A stretch of DNA of 64,000 bases from GCA-2718815 sp963578105 (GTDB lineage Bacteria > Planctomycetota > Planctomycetia > Pirellulales > Pirellulaceae). Positions 9,357-19,765 of the stretch are shown here, piece by piece. Numbering within the stretch: the stretch's first letter is position 1; each line of letters starts with the position of its first letter. The position numbers and the translations under genes were made by a program. Below the pieces are notes generated by a model that saw only the letters and a program-made list of their open reading frames with translations, did not search any database and was not told where the DNA came from. The stretch is taken from positions 1 to 64,000 of the forward strand of contig CAUZBP010000012.1 in NCBI GenBank assembly GCA_963578105.1, in the 5' to 3' direction.

Positions 9357-9526
9357 CGGAGTCGATCCAACGGTGAGGAACCGGGAATGGGACAAGGTAG
9401 CAGACCGAACCCGAAAACAGCAGCACGGATTGTAAGCGAAGCGATAAGTTCACCAGCGTTGCGAAGTGCAGAAGTTGCGATAGCCTGCACCTGATCCACC
9501 GAGAGTGTCGGCATGCATCCGGCGCC

Positions 9527-10552
9527 TCAGTCACTTACCTGCAAAACCATCCTGCCGAGCACTTTTCCGGCTTGCAACAAATGGAGTGCTTCATTGATCT
9601 GGTCCAAAGGAAGCTGGTCGGTAACGATGGACTTGGTGGCGCCACTGGCCACGAGTTGGGCCACGTCCATCAAATCCTGTTTACGGCCGCAACGCGAACC
9701 TATAATCTGCAGCTCTTTCTGCGCCATCCGCATTCCGCTCAGCGGATATTCGTCGGGCGTGTATCCCACCACGACAAGTCGGCCTCCGTTGCGAAGTGCC
9801 TCCAATCCCCAGCCCAGCGTATCCAGATTTCCCACGATGTCCACGCTGCAATCGACCCCCCAACCCTGAGTGTGCCGGCGAACTTCTTCAACGACATTCG
9901 CTTGTGTCCCGTCGACCACGAAATCGGCGCCCAAAGAAAGAGCTCGATCCAGTTTTTCCCGGGTCACGTCGACCGCAATCACCAAACAACCGGAGAGTTT
10001 CGCGAACTGAACCGCATAGGAACCAACACCGCCAACGCCCGTGATCAGCACGGTTTCCCCCAGCCGGAGGCTGGCACGATCGATTGCATGAAAAGCCGTA
10101 ATGCCCGCATCAGTCAACACGGCGGCGTCCGCCCAGGAAATGCCATCAGGGATCGTTACCAATTGTCGAGCGGGCACACGAAGGAATTCAGCGTGACCGC
10201 CTGGCAGGTTTCTGGCACCCAGTACCGCGGTCATGTAGGGGCAAATGTTCGCCCGGTTCGAGAGGCAAAGCGAGCATTTTCCGCAGACGGAAAAATTGTG
10301 GGTGATCACACGATCCCCGGGGGCGAAAACCCTGACACGGCTGCCGACTCGTTCGACAACTCCGGAGGGTTCGTGGCCGGTAACGAACGGGAGATCAGGA
10401 CGGTAGCCAAAACCTTGCATGAGCTTGAGATCGGTTCCGTCAACACCACAAGCCCGGATCCGGACCAACACGTCCTCCTCATCCGGCTCCGGCAATTCCA
10501 CTTGCTCCACAGACAACGGTTTACCGAATTCTCGTAAAACTGCTGCTTTCAT
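9527..10552 (-). CDS. Zinc-dependent medium-chain alcohol dehydrogenase
   Basis: This 341-residue MDR-family enzyme has catalytic-zinc ligands C35 and H60-E61 (TGHEPSG). The structural-zinc cysteines are C90, C93, C96 and C104 (CGKCSLCLSNRANIC). The nucleotide-binding GVGGVGSYAVQ is followed by VIAVDV, which favours NAD. It should oxidise an alcohol or polyol, or reduce the matching carbonyl; the substrate is unknown. The ATG at 10552 has a strong GGAGGGAA ribosome binding site. It begins 21 bp after the BKACE gene, so the two are almost certainly one operon. Confidence 0.92.
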   Translation of the reverse strand: MKAAVLREFGKPLSVEQVELPEPDEEDVLVRIRACGVDGTDLKLMQGFGYRPDLPFVTGHEPSGVVERVGSRVRVFAPGDRVITHNFSVCGKCSLCLSNRANICPYMTAVLGARNLPGGHAEFLRVPARQLVTIPDGISWADAAVLTDAGITAFHAIDRASLRLGETVLITGVGGVGSYAVQFAKLSGCLVIAVDVTREKLDRALSLGADFVVDGTQANVVEEVRRHTQGWGVDCSVDIVGNLDTLGWGLEALRNGGRLVVVGYTPDEYPLSGMRMAQKELQIIGSRCGRKQDLMDVAQLVASGATKSIVTDQLPLDQINEALHLLQAGKVLGRMVLQVSD

Positions 10553-10573
10553 GTTGCAACGGTTCCCTCCAAA

Positions 10574-11515
10574 TCAGGGTGCACTGCAAAGGCCGATGAT
10601 TTCTCGCGCTTCCTCAGCGCTGGCCAGGGGACGCCCTACGCGCTTGGCCATTTGCACCACACTGTCGACCAGATCCGCGTTGCACGTTGCGTAAGATCCA
10701 TCGGGGTGCCTGCCGCAATCCTCGTAGCCAACGCGAATGTGGCCATTCTGCAACACACCACGATTGATTTGTGCCCAATACTCTTTCGGACAGCGAGACA
10801 TACAGGACATGGACCAGTTCATACGATCCGGAAGATGGTAGATCTGATTGAACAGCGCCAAATCGGTCATGGGCTGGCAACTTTGACCGGGCCAACCGAA
10901 GAAAAACGTGGCCCAAAGTGGATCCGCGAGCAGTCCCTGTTCCTCTTCCATCTGGCCGTCATCGGTCCAAAAGATGCCATCTCGAATGATTCTGACCGCG
11001 TCAAATGCGCCCGTGTCGAAACATTCCAGTTCGGGCTTCACGCCGTGCTGCCTGGCCCACTGGAAATACTGCCGTAATTCATTAATCGGGTGGACCGAGT
11101 AACAGCTGATGGGTTGTACTTCGCGTGGATAGGGATCAAAGTACTCATCGTGCGAGTTCAGATTCAAGGAGCTCATGTCCGGTTTGATCGCTTCCCACAA
11201 CTTCAACTTCTGCTCGGGCCGCATACTGGCCAGACCCTGTTGGATGCCGACCTGCGGATACTCCGCCTGAATCTGTTCCACAATGGCCGTGGTGGCTTCC
11301 AAATCAGGAATTTGCAGTTGCCTGCCATCCGGCTGAACCACCGGATCACGTGAGTAAATCCCGTGGATATGGTCCATGGCAGCGCCGGCCAGGTTGGCAT
11401 CCTTGTACTCTTTGGCAATTGCATCAACGGTTTTGAGTTCATCGCAGCGAGGATTCAAGGGATCCTGCAACTGGGGGTCGCAGGTCACCGTCACAATCAG
11501 CGGAGTCCAATTCAT
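10574..11515 (-). CDS. BKACE family (DUF849) beta-keto acid cleavage enzyme
   Basis: This 313-residue TIM-barrel protein resembles 3-keto-5-aminohexanoate cleavage enzymes. The zinc-binding DHIHG lies at residues 48-52, MSSLNLNSHDEYF and the central GVKPELECFDTG are family-typical, and the C-terminal HIRVGYEDC ... ADLVDSVVQMAKRVGR closes the barrel. The family condenses a beta-keto acid with acetyl-CoA and splits it into a CoA-thioester and acetoacetate; the specific keto acid is unknown. The ATG at 11515 is chosen because homologues begin near PLIVTV; the open frame extends 30 codons upstream from a TTG with no support. It heads the operon with the alcohol dehydrogenase. Confidence 0.88.
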   Translation of the reverse strand: MNWTPLIVTVTCDPQLQDPLNPRCDELKTVDAIAKEYKDANLAGAAMDHIHGIYSRDPVVQPDGRQLQIPDLEATTAIVEQIQAEYPQVGIQQGLASMRPEQKLKLWEAIKPDMSSLNLNSHDEYFDPYPREVQPISCYSVHPINELRQYFQWARQHGVKPELECFDTGAFDAVRIIRDGIFWTDDGQMEEEQGLLADPLWATFFFGWPGQSCQPMTDLALFNQIYHLPDRMNWSMSCMSRCPKEYWAQINRGVLQNGHIRVGYEDCGRHPDGSYATCNADLVDSVVQMAKRVGRPLASAEEAREIIGLCSAP

Positions 11516-11991
11516 CGGTGGGATCTTTCCTGGGGTGACTGGCTGGACGGAAGGAGGCGAGCAAGGACCAATCGCGTCAGCATTTTCAATCCGTAGAGCC
11601 GGCAATGTGCAGTCGGGTTTACCATACGGCGATCCGGGTCACAACCGGTGTCGAGTCTCCCGCGGCAGCAGCAGATCTCTCACGTAGCGAAACTGACAAC
11701 GGTGGCCAGATCGAGCGCGAAGATTGTCCACAGCCAACCGGAGACCGGTTGGAACTTCGTGTACCCTCGATTGCAATCTCAAGTTGCAAGTTCTATAAAC
11801 GGGAAACTTTACGGGACAAATGTCAATTCGACACAAGCTGCGATTGAGATGACACGACGCTTGAAAAGCTCTACAAATTTTTCTTCACGTTCTACGCACC
11901 TGCCGGACAGGATCGGCTCACCTCGCCACGGCGCCACTTGAGAGGCGTCAGCGCTGGCTGATTCATCTCCTACCAGGATGAGGATCTCCAA
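11516..11991. other. Divergent intergenic region, no gene seen
   Basis: These 476 bases separate the minus-strand BKACE operon from the plus-strand symporter and must hold the promoters for both. I find no confident -35/-10 pair, RNA gene or repeat. The symporter ribosome binding site (GAGGATCT) is at its right end. Confidence 0.5.
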
Positions 11992-13587
11992 ATGACTCGA
12001 GAAGGACTCACAACGCTGGACTGGGCCGTCATCGTGGGCTACGGAGTCGTGATGGTCCTGATGGGCATTTATTATGCGCGACGTCAACGTTCCTCCCAGG
12101 ATTTTTTTGTGGGTGGAAGATCCCTCAACTCGACCGCGGTCGGAATATCGTTGTTGGCCACCCTGCTCAGTACCATCTCCTATCTGGCCACACCGGGCGA
12201 AATGATTGCTAAAGGCCCCGTCATCGGCTTGGGAGTGCTGGCCTCACCCATTGTCTACTTTGTCGTGGGTTACTGGTTGCTGCCGGTCATCATGCGGCAC
12301 CAAATCACCAGCGCCTACGAACTCTTGGAATCGAAACTCGGATTGGGTGTACGGCTATTGGCGGCGAGCATGTTTTTGGCATTGAGACTCACCTGGATGG
12401 GAGTCATGATCAGCGTGGCTTCGGTGGCCGTCGTGGGACTGCTCGCGTTAAGTGACGAGCAGGCAGAATGGGCTGTGCCACTGACCGTTTTCCTATGCGG
12501 CATCCTGGCAGTCGGATACACGGCACTGGGCGGGCTGAAAGCCGTGGTCACCACCGATGTCGTCCAATTCATCCTCTTGTTCAGTGGCGCTCTGTTGACA
12601 ATCGCCATGGTCACCTGGGAATCCGGGGGATTCAGCTGGTTTCCGACAGAGTGGGAACCGCACTGGCAATCACAGCCAATCTTCTCATGGGACCCCACTG
12701 TTCGAGTCACATGGTTCGGCACCATCCTCGGCGGTGCGCTGTATTGGGTCTGCACGGCCGGTTCCGACCAGACGGCCATCCAACGCTTCATGGCCACCGG
12801 TAGTCAGCAGGCGGCGAGGCGTTCGTTCCTGGTGAACATCATTGCCGATGTTTCGACGATGGCCATGCTGGCCCTGGTGGGACTTGCCGTCCTGGGGTTC
12901 TATCGACAGCAATCCGGAGATACTGGTCTTGATCTGGTCGGCCAGGGTGACCAGTTGTTCCCCCGCTTCATTGCCACCCAGTTGCCACCGGGAGTGGCAG
13001 GACTCGTCGTGGCGGCAATGTTTGCGGCGGTCATGTCCAGTTTGGATTCGGGGCTGAATTCTGCGGCTTCCGTGATCATCACCGACTTTATTCGTCGCTT
13101 CTCGGGCCGGCAACCCACCGACGCCGAAGGTTTGCGGCTCTCACGGAATCTAACTCTGGCCATGGGCTTTGTGATCATTGCTCTGGCCATGCTCGTGCAA
13201 CATGTACCGGGCAACATTTTGGAGATGTCACAACGGACCTTAAATCTGCTGGTAGCCCCCTTGTTCGCAATCTTCTTTCTGGCATTCTTTGTACGGTTTG
13301 CCACCCCTTTCGGCGCAGTCTTCGGCACGTGGTACGGTTGCACCGTTGCATTTCTGATCTCGTTCTGGGATGCGGTGACCGGGGGACCCATCCTCAGTTT
13401 TCAGTGGATCGCACCCTGTGCACTGCTGGTCAGTATTGCAGTCGGTGTTTCCTTGAGTCTTGTGCCCGTCCAAAAGTCAAATCGCAAGCCACTTTGCGTT
13501 CTCGCCGGCCTCCCCGTTGCAGCGTGCAACATGTGGATTGTCTGGCAGTTCGCCCAAAGGTTGATCGGTTCCGTTTCCTCCGGCTAG
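11992..13587 (+). CDS. Sodium/solute symporter (SSS family)
   Basis: This 531-residue protein has about 13 predicted membrane helices. LDWAVIVGYGVVMVLMGIYY is helix 1 and RRQRSSQDFFVGGRSL is the classic SSS loop. YTALGGLKAVVTTDVVQF and the late AMFAAVMSSLDSGLNSAASV are the conserved sodium-site regions. The family couples sodium entry to uptake of sugars, carboxylates, amino acids or sialic acid. Nothing in the sequence fixes the substrate. It stands alone on the plus strand with no same-strand neighbour close downstream. Confidence 0.92.
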   Translation: MTREGLTTLDWAVIVGYGVVMVLMGIYYARRQRSSQDFFVGGRSLNSTAVGISLLATLLSTISYLATPGEMIAKGPVIGLGVLASPIVYFVVGYWLLPVIMRHQITSAYELLESKLGLGVRLLAASMFLALRLTWMGVMISVASVAVVGLLALSDEQAEWAVPLTVFLCGILAVGYTALGGLKAVVTTDVVQFILLFSGALLTIAMVTWESGGFSWFPTEWEPHWQSQPIFSWDPTVRVTWFGTILGGALYWVCTAGSDQTAIQRFMATGSQQAARRSFLVNIIADVSTMAMLALVGLAVLGFYRQQSGDTGLDLVGQGDQLFPRFIATQLPPGVAGLVVAAMFAAVMSSLDSGLNSAASVIITDFIRRFSGRQPTDAEGLRLSRNLTLAMGFVIIALAMLVQHVPGNILEMSQRTLNLLVAPLFAIFFLAFFVRFATPFGAVFGTWYGCTVAFLISFWDAVTGGPILSFQWIAPCALLVSIAVGVSLSLVPVQKSNRKPLCVLAGLPVAACNMWIVWQFAQRLIGSVSSG

Positions 13588-13781
13588 ACACGGATAAAGC
13601 GCTGCCGGAAATACCAATGGGATGGCGTTTCCCGGGTTTGCCGTGCCCGAAACCTATCGGGATGGTGACATGTTCTCGCCGCACGGGACAAACGCGTTGC
13701 GACAATCTCATGCTCTTTCACTAAAAAACCGCGCTGCAAGCTGGCGCCACTAACTACCGACCGCAAGATCTCACTGCCCAT

Positions 13782-14333
13782 TCAGTGGGAATTGGCGGCG
13801 GGTTCATTGGCAAATACCCGGTCGTAAGATTCCAGAGCCACTTCCCCCAGACGCAGGGCTAATACGCGGTACGCTTCACGACGATGGCCCCAATTCCCCC
13901 AACGCTCCACCTGCTCCAACCAATCGCACAGATGCACCACACAAAGATCATGAAATTCCTCGTCCGAAATTGAAATTTCCGTTTCCGTGAATCGATCGAA
14001 CAGTGTGTAGGGTCCCTGCGGATTCTCAATCTGCGCATCGAAGTGTTCGAGTTGCATCGCACAATTGAAATACGACAAACGTTCAGTACGTTCGCCGACC
14101 AAAGACCGAACCTGCCCACGACGGTCCAGCGCAAGCGTAAAACCCTGGAACGATGCCGTGCCATAAACCGAGTGAAAGATGCCGACACGAGCCAGTTCCT
14201 CCTCACAACCCCACGCTTTCAAGTCGTTGTAAACGCTGATTGCATGAGCCAAATAAGTCTTTTCCGTGTGCTCCACTTGGTCGGCGCCAACTTCACGAAA
14301 AAAATCCGTCAACGCTTTAAATGGTACCATCAT
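13782..14333 (-). CDS. DUF6817 (HD-like) protein of unknown function
   Basis: This 183-residue cytoplasmic protein contains VEHTEKTYLAHAISVYNDL, then ELARVGIFHSVYGTASF, then RSLVGERTERLSYFNCA. This arrangement resembles DUF6817 proteins, which look like shortened HD-type metal-dependent hydrolases with histidines in TYLAH and FHSVYG. No substrate is known. The ATG at 14333 (followed by a second ATG) has GAGGAACGAAC as ribosome binding site. It is divergent from the large cytochrome/WD40 operon. Confidence 0.7.
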   Translation of the reverse strand: MMVPFKALTDFFREVGADQVEHTEKTYLAHAISVYNDLKAWGCEEELARVGIFHSVYGTASFQGFTLALDRRGQVRSLVGERTERLSYFNCAMQLEHFDAQIENPQGPYTLFDRFTETEISISDEEFHDLCVVHLCDWLEQVERWGNWGHRREAYRVLALRLGEVALESYDRVFANEPAANSH

Positions 14334-14667
14334 GTTCGTTCCTCATGTAAAATCAACTCGTCCCGCCATTCCGAAGGACCTCGATTATACCGCCAGAAAA
14401 CAAGCCACAATCTGCAAACACACGGTTCGCAAGAACTCATTGGAACCGCGGGCGACCAAGTTCTACGATAGGCCGTGCAGATCATCACCAGGAAGAGCCT
14501 CAGACGAGTCCTTCCCAATTTCGCATTCTACACATGCTCCTCGCCAGTTACGCCCCGAAAACCTCTTGAATTATAACCTTCAACAGTTCAAGATAATGGC
14601 TTCCACTGACAGGTTGAATGCAGGCCTGACTGTTATCTCCTGACTCTCAACACCAAGGGATGGTTTC
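14334..14667. other. Divergent intergenic region, no gene seen
   Basis: This 334-base divergent gap should contain promoters for the DUF6817 gene and the 14668 operon. TTGAAT at 14566 and GATAAT at 14592 are present, but the 20-bp spacing is poor, so I do not call a promoter. No gene or repeat is seen. Confidence 0.4.
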
Positions 14668-17600
14668 ATGCCCCGTTGCTTCTGGTTGATCATCTTCATG
14701 CTCCTGGCAACTCGTGTCCTGGGGAGTGACAACGACACATCAGTTCCGGAGGGCGACACGGTAAGTTACTACCACCAGGTGCGGCCCCTTTTTCAGGCCA
14801 ACTGCCATGGGTGTCACCAAGCTGCCAAGGCGTCGGGTGACTACGCGATGACATCTTTCGAAAGTCTTCTGCAGGGAGGTGAAAGCGAGACAGCGGCGAT
14901 TATTCCGGGAGCACCTGAGAAAAGTTATCTGTTGGAATTGATCACTCCCGTCGACGGGGTAGCTGAAATGCCCAAGAAAGGCGATCCACTGAGCGCCGAC
15001 GAGATTGAATTGATCCGCCGCTGGATTTCCGAAGGCGCAACCAATGATACCCCGACGGATGCCGTCCACACTTTCGATCAGGACCATCCCCCGATCTACA
15101 CTCGACCACCGGTCATCACTTCGATGGATTATTCACCGGACGGCCAATGGCTGGCCATTGGCGGGTTCCATGAGGTTTTGTTACACCGGGCGGACGGTTC
15201 AGGATTGGAAGCACGTTTGATTGGACTATCGGAGCGCATCGAATCCGTATGCTTTTCACCGGACGGTCGTCGCCTGGCCGTTACCGGCGGTCGTCCGGGG
15301 CGCATGGGCGAAGTGCAAATCTGGGATCTCGCTTCACGCGAATTATTGTTGTCTGCACCTTTCACACACGACACGCTTTACGGAGCCTCCTGGTCTCCGG
15401 ATGGTCAACAAATTGCTTTCGGCTGTAGTGACAGTTCGTTACGGGCCATTGACAGTACCACCGGTGAGCAATTGGTCTACATGGCCGCGCATGGTGATTG
15501 GATCCTGGGAACAACATTCTCTCACGATGGACAGTCCATCTTTTCCGCCAGTCGCGACAAAACCATCAAAAAAACGAGCGTGCCAACGGAGCGGTTCGTG
15601 GGCAACGTCACCACACACACACCCGGTGTCTTACAGGGTGGAATGAAGGCAATCGTGCGTCACCCGCAACGAAAAGAATTGCTGGCAGGTGGAGCCGATG
15701 GAGCACCAAAACTCTTTAAGATGGATGTCACAGCCGCACCTGCCAGCGGAGGAAATCCAAATCAAATCCGTGAATATGCAGCACTTCCCGGCAGAGTCTT
15801 TGATGTGGCGTTCAGCCCGGATGGTTCACTGGTTTTCGCCGGGAGCAGCCTGGATGGTGCAGGCGAGGTGCGGGCTTTCAACACCGAATCCGGAGAGCAA
15901 CAGTGGGAACTTTCCATTGCGGAAGGTGGCATCTTTTCGCTCGTCGCGTCCAGGGACGGCCACGCTTTGGCCACCGCAGGCTTTGACGGTTGGATTCGCC
16001 TGGTGGATGTCGCTACAGGAACTGTTCAGCACAAATTTTTACCCGTTGATATCTCCACTTCGACGGATCAGGAAGAAGCCGTTCTACGGGCAACGGTCGC
16101 TGATTCGACACCCCTGCAACTGAAGGAAACAATCTCCACGGACGTCACCCCCTTGAGTCTGAAAGCAAACCCTCAAAAACTCGAAATTCGACATCCGATC
16201 GACTACGCTCAACTGATCGTACGAGCAAAATTCGCAACGGGGTCTGTCGAAGATGTGACACGACTGGCGAGTTGGCGAGTTGAAGGCGGTGTGGGCCACG
16301 TGTCCCCCACAGGACGATTCACACCGGAGAAAAGTGGCCAGGGTCTGGTTGTCGCGGAAGTTTCCGGAAAGTCCGTCGAAATTCCCGTCACCGTTCAGCC
16401 GATCGACGGCCCCTACGTACCGGACTTCGTCCGCGATGTCACTCCCATCCTTTCGAAAGTCGGTTGCAACGCGGGTACTTGTCACGGTGCCCAAGCTGGC
16501 AAGAACGGGTTCAAGCTGTCGTTAAGGGGCTACGATCCCTTGTTTGACGTTCGTGCTTTTACGGACGACTTGAAAACTCGCCGTGTCAACCTGGCTGCAC
16601 CAGCGAGCAGCCTGATGCTATTGAAATGTACTGCCAGCGTGCCCCACGAAGGGGGGCAGGTCATCCATCCGGACTCGGCTAATTATCGTATTCTCCACGA
16701 CTGGATTACGGCTGGCGCGCAGCTTCATTCAAATTCTCCCCAGGTCACACAAGTTGACATTTATCCCCAGAATCCAGTGATTCAGCAGATCGGAGCCTTG
16801 CAGCAGATGCGCGTGGTGGCGACTTATTCAGACGGGTCCCAGCGCGACGTGACCCACGAATCATTTGTAGAGAGTGGCAACACGGACGCAGCAAAACCCC
16901 TATCAAACCAGTCCGGTCTGATACACGCCCTGCGCCGTGGAGAAGCCCCCATCTTGGTACGTTACGAAGGAGCCTATGCATCAACCATCGTCACGATCAT
17001 GGGTGAACGCGATGGATTCGTCTGGCAACAACCTCCCACGAACAATCCGATCGACGAATTTGTGCTCGCCAAGCTGGAGCGGACGAAAACCCTCTCTTCC
17101 GGACTTTGCAATGACTACGACTTTGCGCGGCGTGTTTACCTGGACTTGATCGGGCTGCCACCCACTTCAGAGCAACTGAAGGGGTTCATTGACGATCCAC
17201 AGGATTCTCACTGGAAGCGTGACAAGTTGATTGACCGCCTGGTTGGCAGTCCGGATTACGTCGAACACTGGACAAATAAGTGGGCAGATCTGCTGCAAGT
17301 CAACGGTAAGTTTCTAGGACGTGATGGGGCAACCGCATTCCGTGCCTGGATTCGCGGTCACGTGGAGAAAAACACGAGCTATAACGAGTTTGCCCACAAG
17401 ATCCTGACAGCCAACGGCTCGAATCGAGAAAATCCGGCCGCATCCTATTTCAAGATTCTGCGCACGCCCCAGGATACGATGGAGAACACTACCCACCTGT
17501 TCCTTGCCACGCGTTTCAATTGCAACAAATGTCATGACCACCCGTTCGAACGCTGGACACAGGACCAGTACTACCAGATGGCGGCTTTCTTTGCCCGGGT

Positions 17601-19689
17601 GGGACTGAAAGAAGATCCCGAGAGCAAGGATCGGAAGATCGGTGGTACCAGTGTTGAATCGGCAAAACCCTACTACGAAGTGGTCTACGAACTCGAAGAA
17701 GGAGAAGTCAAACACGATCGTACCGGACTGGTCACCCCACCCTCCTTCCCGTACGCGATTGACAGTCTCGCGGATGATCCAGCCAGCCGCCGAGAACGCC
17801 TGGCCGCCTGGGTCACCGCACCTGACAATCCGTATTTTGCTACCAGTTACGTCAATCGACTCTGGGGATATCTGATCGGAGTCGGACTGATCGAACCGCT
17901 TGACGACATTCGCGCTGGCAATCCGCCCAGCAATCCTGAACTGCTCACATGGCTCGCTCGTGAATTTGTGGAACACGATTTCGACACACAATATATGGTC
18001 CGTACGATTTGCAAATCACGCACCTACCAATTGTCACTGAAAACCAACCGTTGGAATGAAGACGACAAGGTCAACTACTCCCATGCGCAGGCCCGTCGCC
18101 TGCCTGCCGAAGTTCTCTACGATGCTATCTATCGCGTGACGGGTGCCCATTCACAATTCCCGAACGTAGCGAGCGGCACGCGCGCCGCTGCTCTGCCAGA
18201 TGTGGGCATCAAGCTGCCAGACGGCTTTCTCGGCACTCTCGGGCGACCACCGCGCGAAAGTGCTTGTGAATGTGAACGGACTGCCGACTTGCGATTGGGA
18301 CCGGTCATGGCCCTGGTGAGTGGACCGACCGTCAATGATGCGATCAGTGATGTGGACAACGCCATTGCACGACTTGTGGCTCAACAACCAGACGACCGTG
18401 AACTCTGCCGTGAAATCTTTCTTCGCGTCCTCAATCGCCTCCCCACGCCTGCTGAAATTGAAGCAACATGGAATTTGACCGATCAGATTCAAGCCGATCA
18501 CGAGCAGCTTGTCTCGCAGCTGGAAGAGTATCGCAAGTTGCTACCCGGCATCATGGCCAAACGAAAACGGCTGCGGAAAGAACGCCTGGATTTTCTTGAG
18601 AAACAACTGGATGAATACGAAATTCAACTTGCGCCGCGTCTTGGCCAACTGGAACTCAAACGACAGCACCGTTTGCTCGAATTGGAACACGAATTAAGCG
18701 AGTACGAACTGGCATTCCCTAGTCGATTAGCAACTTGGGAAAAGCGGCAGTCGGAGCCCACCGAATGGGCCGTGTTCGATCCCGAACACTTGGATTCAGA
18801 CTATCCCAGGGAGATGGAAAAACTGGAGGATCTTTCGATCTATGTCAGCGGCCGTACCGGGCGGATCAGCTACATGGTCACGGGGGAAAGCACGGCGAAA
18901 AACCTGACCGCCGTGCAGCTCGAAGTACTGACAGATGAACGTCTTCCTCACCAGGGACCCGGACGCCGCAAGAGTGACGGAAATTTCGTGCTCTCGGAAT
19001 TCAAAGTCAGCTGGGCTCCCTGGGGTACGGATCCGAACGTGGATACGGATAAGGAAGCATGGAAAAACATTAACTTAACTGACGCGGTTGCTGATTTTAG
19101 CCAGAAGCATTTTGACGTGACGTTTGCCAGTGACGGAAAGCTCCGTGACGACAAAGGCTGGGCAATCTTACCGGAAACGGGAAAGAATCACACGGTCGTC
19201 TTCGAAACCGAAGAGGCCCCCATCGAAGGCGAACGGTTTTTGTTGCGATTTGAGCTCGTCCAGGAGTATGGCTCTCCGGAGACCGCAATCGGCAGGTTCC
19301 GAATTTCCACCTCCAGTGCACCGCGTAGGGTTCCAGGACCTTTAACGGATCATTTTAAGGGAATTTTACAGATACCGGCCGATAACCGAAATAAAGAGCA
19401 ACAAGATGAGTTGGTAGAACACTTTCGGAAAAATGACGTGGTACTGAAGAAACTCAACACAAAGCTTGACCAAGCGAAGCAACCTTTGCCGAATGACCCG
19501 CACTTGAGTAAGCTGAAGGATCAACTGGTTTTAGCCCGGCGTCCATTGGGAAAAGATGACCTCAAAAAAGAGCGTCTTGACCGTTACGTTCGAATCAGCG
19601 AACAACAATTGCAAAGTCATCGGTTGACCGTCACGCAGGACTTGGTCTGGGCGTTGATTAATAATCCAGCATTTTTGTTTAATCGATAA
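14668..19689 (+). CDS. Giant secreted planctomycete cytochrome c / WD40 / DUF1549-DUF1553 protein
   Basis: This 1673-residue protein begins with a signal peptide (hydrophobic residues 5-18). In order I see: a PSCyt1-type domain with heme motif CHGCH at 46-50; WD40-like blades with FSPDG motifs at about 145-455; two Ig-like domains near 495-580 and 690-780, flanking a second cytochrome-like motif with four spacer residues (C600, C605, H606); DUF1549 from about 790 with CNKCH at 952-956; DUF1553 from about 1030; a charged coiled-coil insertion at about 1270-1360 and a beta domain to about 1560; and the terminal DUF1553 block ending LVWALINNPAFLFNR. Such proteins are abundant only in Planctomycetota and relatives and are presumed periplasmic redox or carbohydrate-linked proteins; no reaction is established. 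The DUF1501 partner follows 76 bp downstream. Confidence 0.93.
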   Translation: MPRCFWLIIFMLLATRVLGSDNDTSVPEGDTVSYYHQVRPLFQANCHGCHQAAKASGDYAMTSFESLLQGGESETAAIIPGAPEKSYLLELITPVDGVAEMPKKGDPLSADEIELIRRWISEGATNDTPTDAVHTFDQDHPPIYTRPPVITSMDYSPDGQWLAIGGFHEVLLHRADGSGLEARLIGLSERIESVCFSPDGRRLAVTGGRPGRMGEVQIWDLASRELLLSAPFTHDTLYGASWSPDGQQIAFGCSDSSLRAIDSTTGEQLVYMAAHGDWILGTTFSHDGQSIFSASRDKTIKKTSVPTERFVGNVTTHTPGVLQGGMKAIVRHPQRKELLAGGADGAPKLFKMDVTAAPASGGNPNQIREYAALPGRVFDVAFSPDGSLVFAGSSLDGAGEVRAFNTESGEQQWELSIAEGGIFSLVASRDGHALATAGFDGWIRLVDVATGTVQHKFLPVDISTSTDQEEAVLRATVADSTPLQLKETISTDVTPLSLKANPQKLEIRHPIDYAQLIVRAKFATGSVEDVTRLASWRVEGGVGHVSPTGRFTPEKSGQGLVVAEVSGKSVEIPVTVQPIDGPYVPDFVRDVTPILSKVGCNAGTCHGAQAGKNGFKLSLRGYDPLFDVRAFTDDLKTRRVNLAAPASSLMLLKCTASVPHEGGQVIHPDSANYRILHDWITAGAQLHSNSPQVTQVDIYPQNPVIQQIGALQQMRVVATYSDGSQRDVTHESFVESGNTDAAKPLSNQSGLIHALRRGEAPILVRYEGAYASTIVTIMGERDGFVWQQPPTNNPIDEFVLAKLERTKTLSSGLCNDYDFARRVYLDLIGLPPTSEQLKGFIDDPQDSHWKRDKLIDRLVGSPDYVEHWTNKWADLLQVNGKFLGRDGATAFRAWIRGHVEKNTSYNEFAHKILTANGSNRENPAASYFKILRTPQDTMENTTHLFLATRFNCNKCHDHPFERWTQDQYYQMAAFFARVGLKEDPESKDRKIGGTSVESAKPYYEVVYELEEGEVKHDRTGLVTPPSFPYAIDSLADDPASRRERLAAWVTAPDNPYFATSYVNRLWGYLIGVGLIEPLDDIRAGNPPSNPELLTWLAREFVEHDFDTQYMVRTICKSRTYQLSLKTNRWNEDDKVNYSHAQARRLPAEVLYDAIYRVTGAHSQFPNVASGTRAAALPDVGIKLPDGFLGTLGRPPRESACECERTADLRLGPVMALVSGPTVNDAISDVDNAIARLVAQQPDDRELCREIFLRVLNRLPTPAEIEATWNLTDQIQADHEQLVSQLEEYRKLLPGIMAKRKRLRKERLDFLEKQLDEYEIQLAPRLGQLELKRQHRLLELEHELSEYELAFPSRLATWEKRQSEPTEWAVFDPEHLDSDYPREMEKLEDLSIYVSGRTGRISYMVTGESTAKNLTAVQLEVLTDERLPHQGPGRRKSDGNFVLSEFKVSWAPWGTDPNVDTDKEAWKNINLTDAVADFSQKHFDVTFASDGKLRDDKGWAILPETGKNHTVVFETEEAPIEGERFLLRFELVQEYGSPETAIGRFRISTSSAPRRVPGPLTDHFKGILQIPADNRNKEQQDELVEHFRKNDVVLKKLNTKLDQAKQPLPNDPHLSKLKDQLVLARRPLGKDDLKKERLDRYVRISEQQLQSHRLTVTQDLVWALINNPAFLFNR

Positions 19690-19765
19690 GCAGGAGTTTT
19701 GCACGAATGCAGGCAATGACAGCCTTTACCTGCCAGCTCCAACCTATCCATAAGGACCATTCACA

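Noticed and set aside
9572..10537. Long plus-strand frame over the alcohol dehydrogenase
   Set aside because: Antisense shadow of a gene with all catalytic residues intact.
14566..14597. Promoter for the giant cytochrome operon
   Set aside because: TTGAAT and GATAAT are 20 bp apart, outside the normal spacing.
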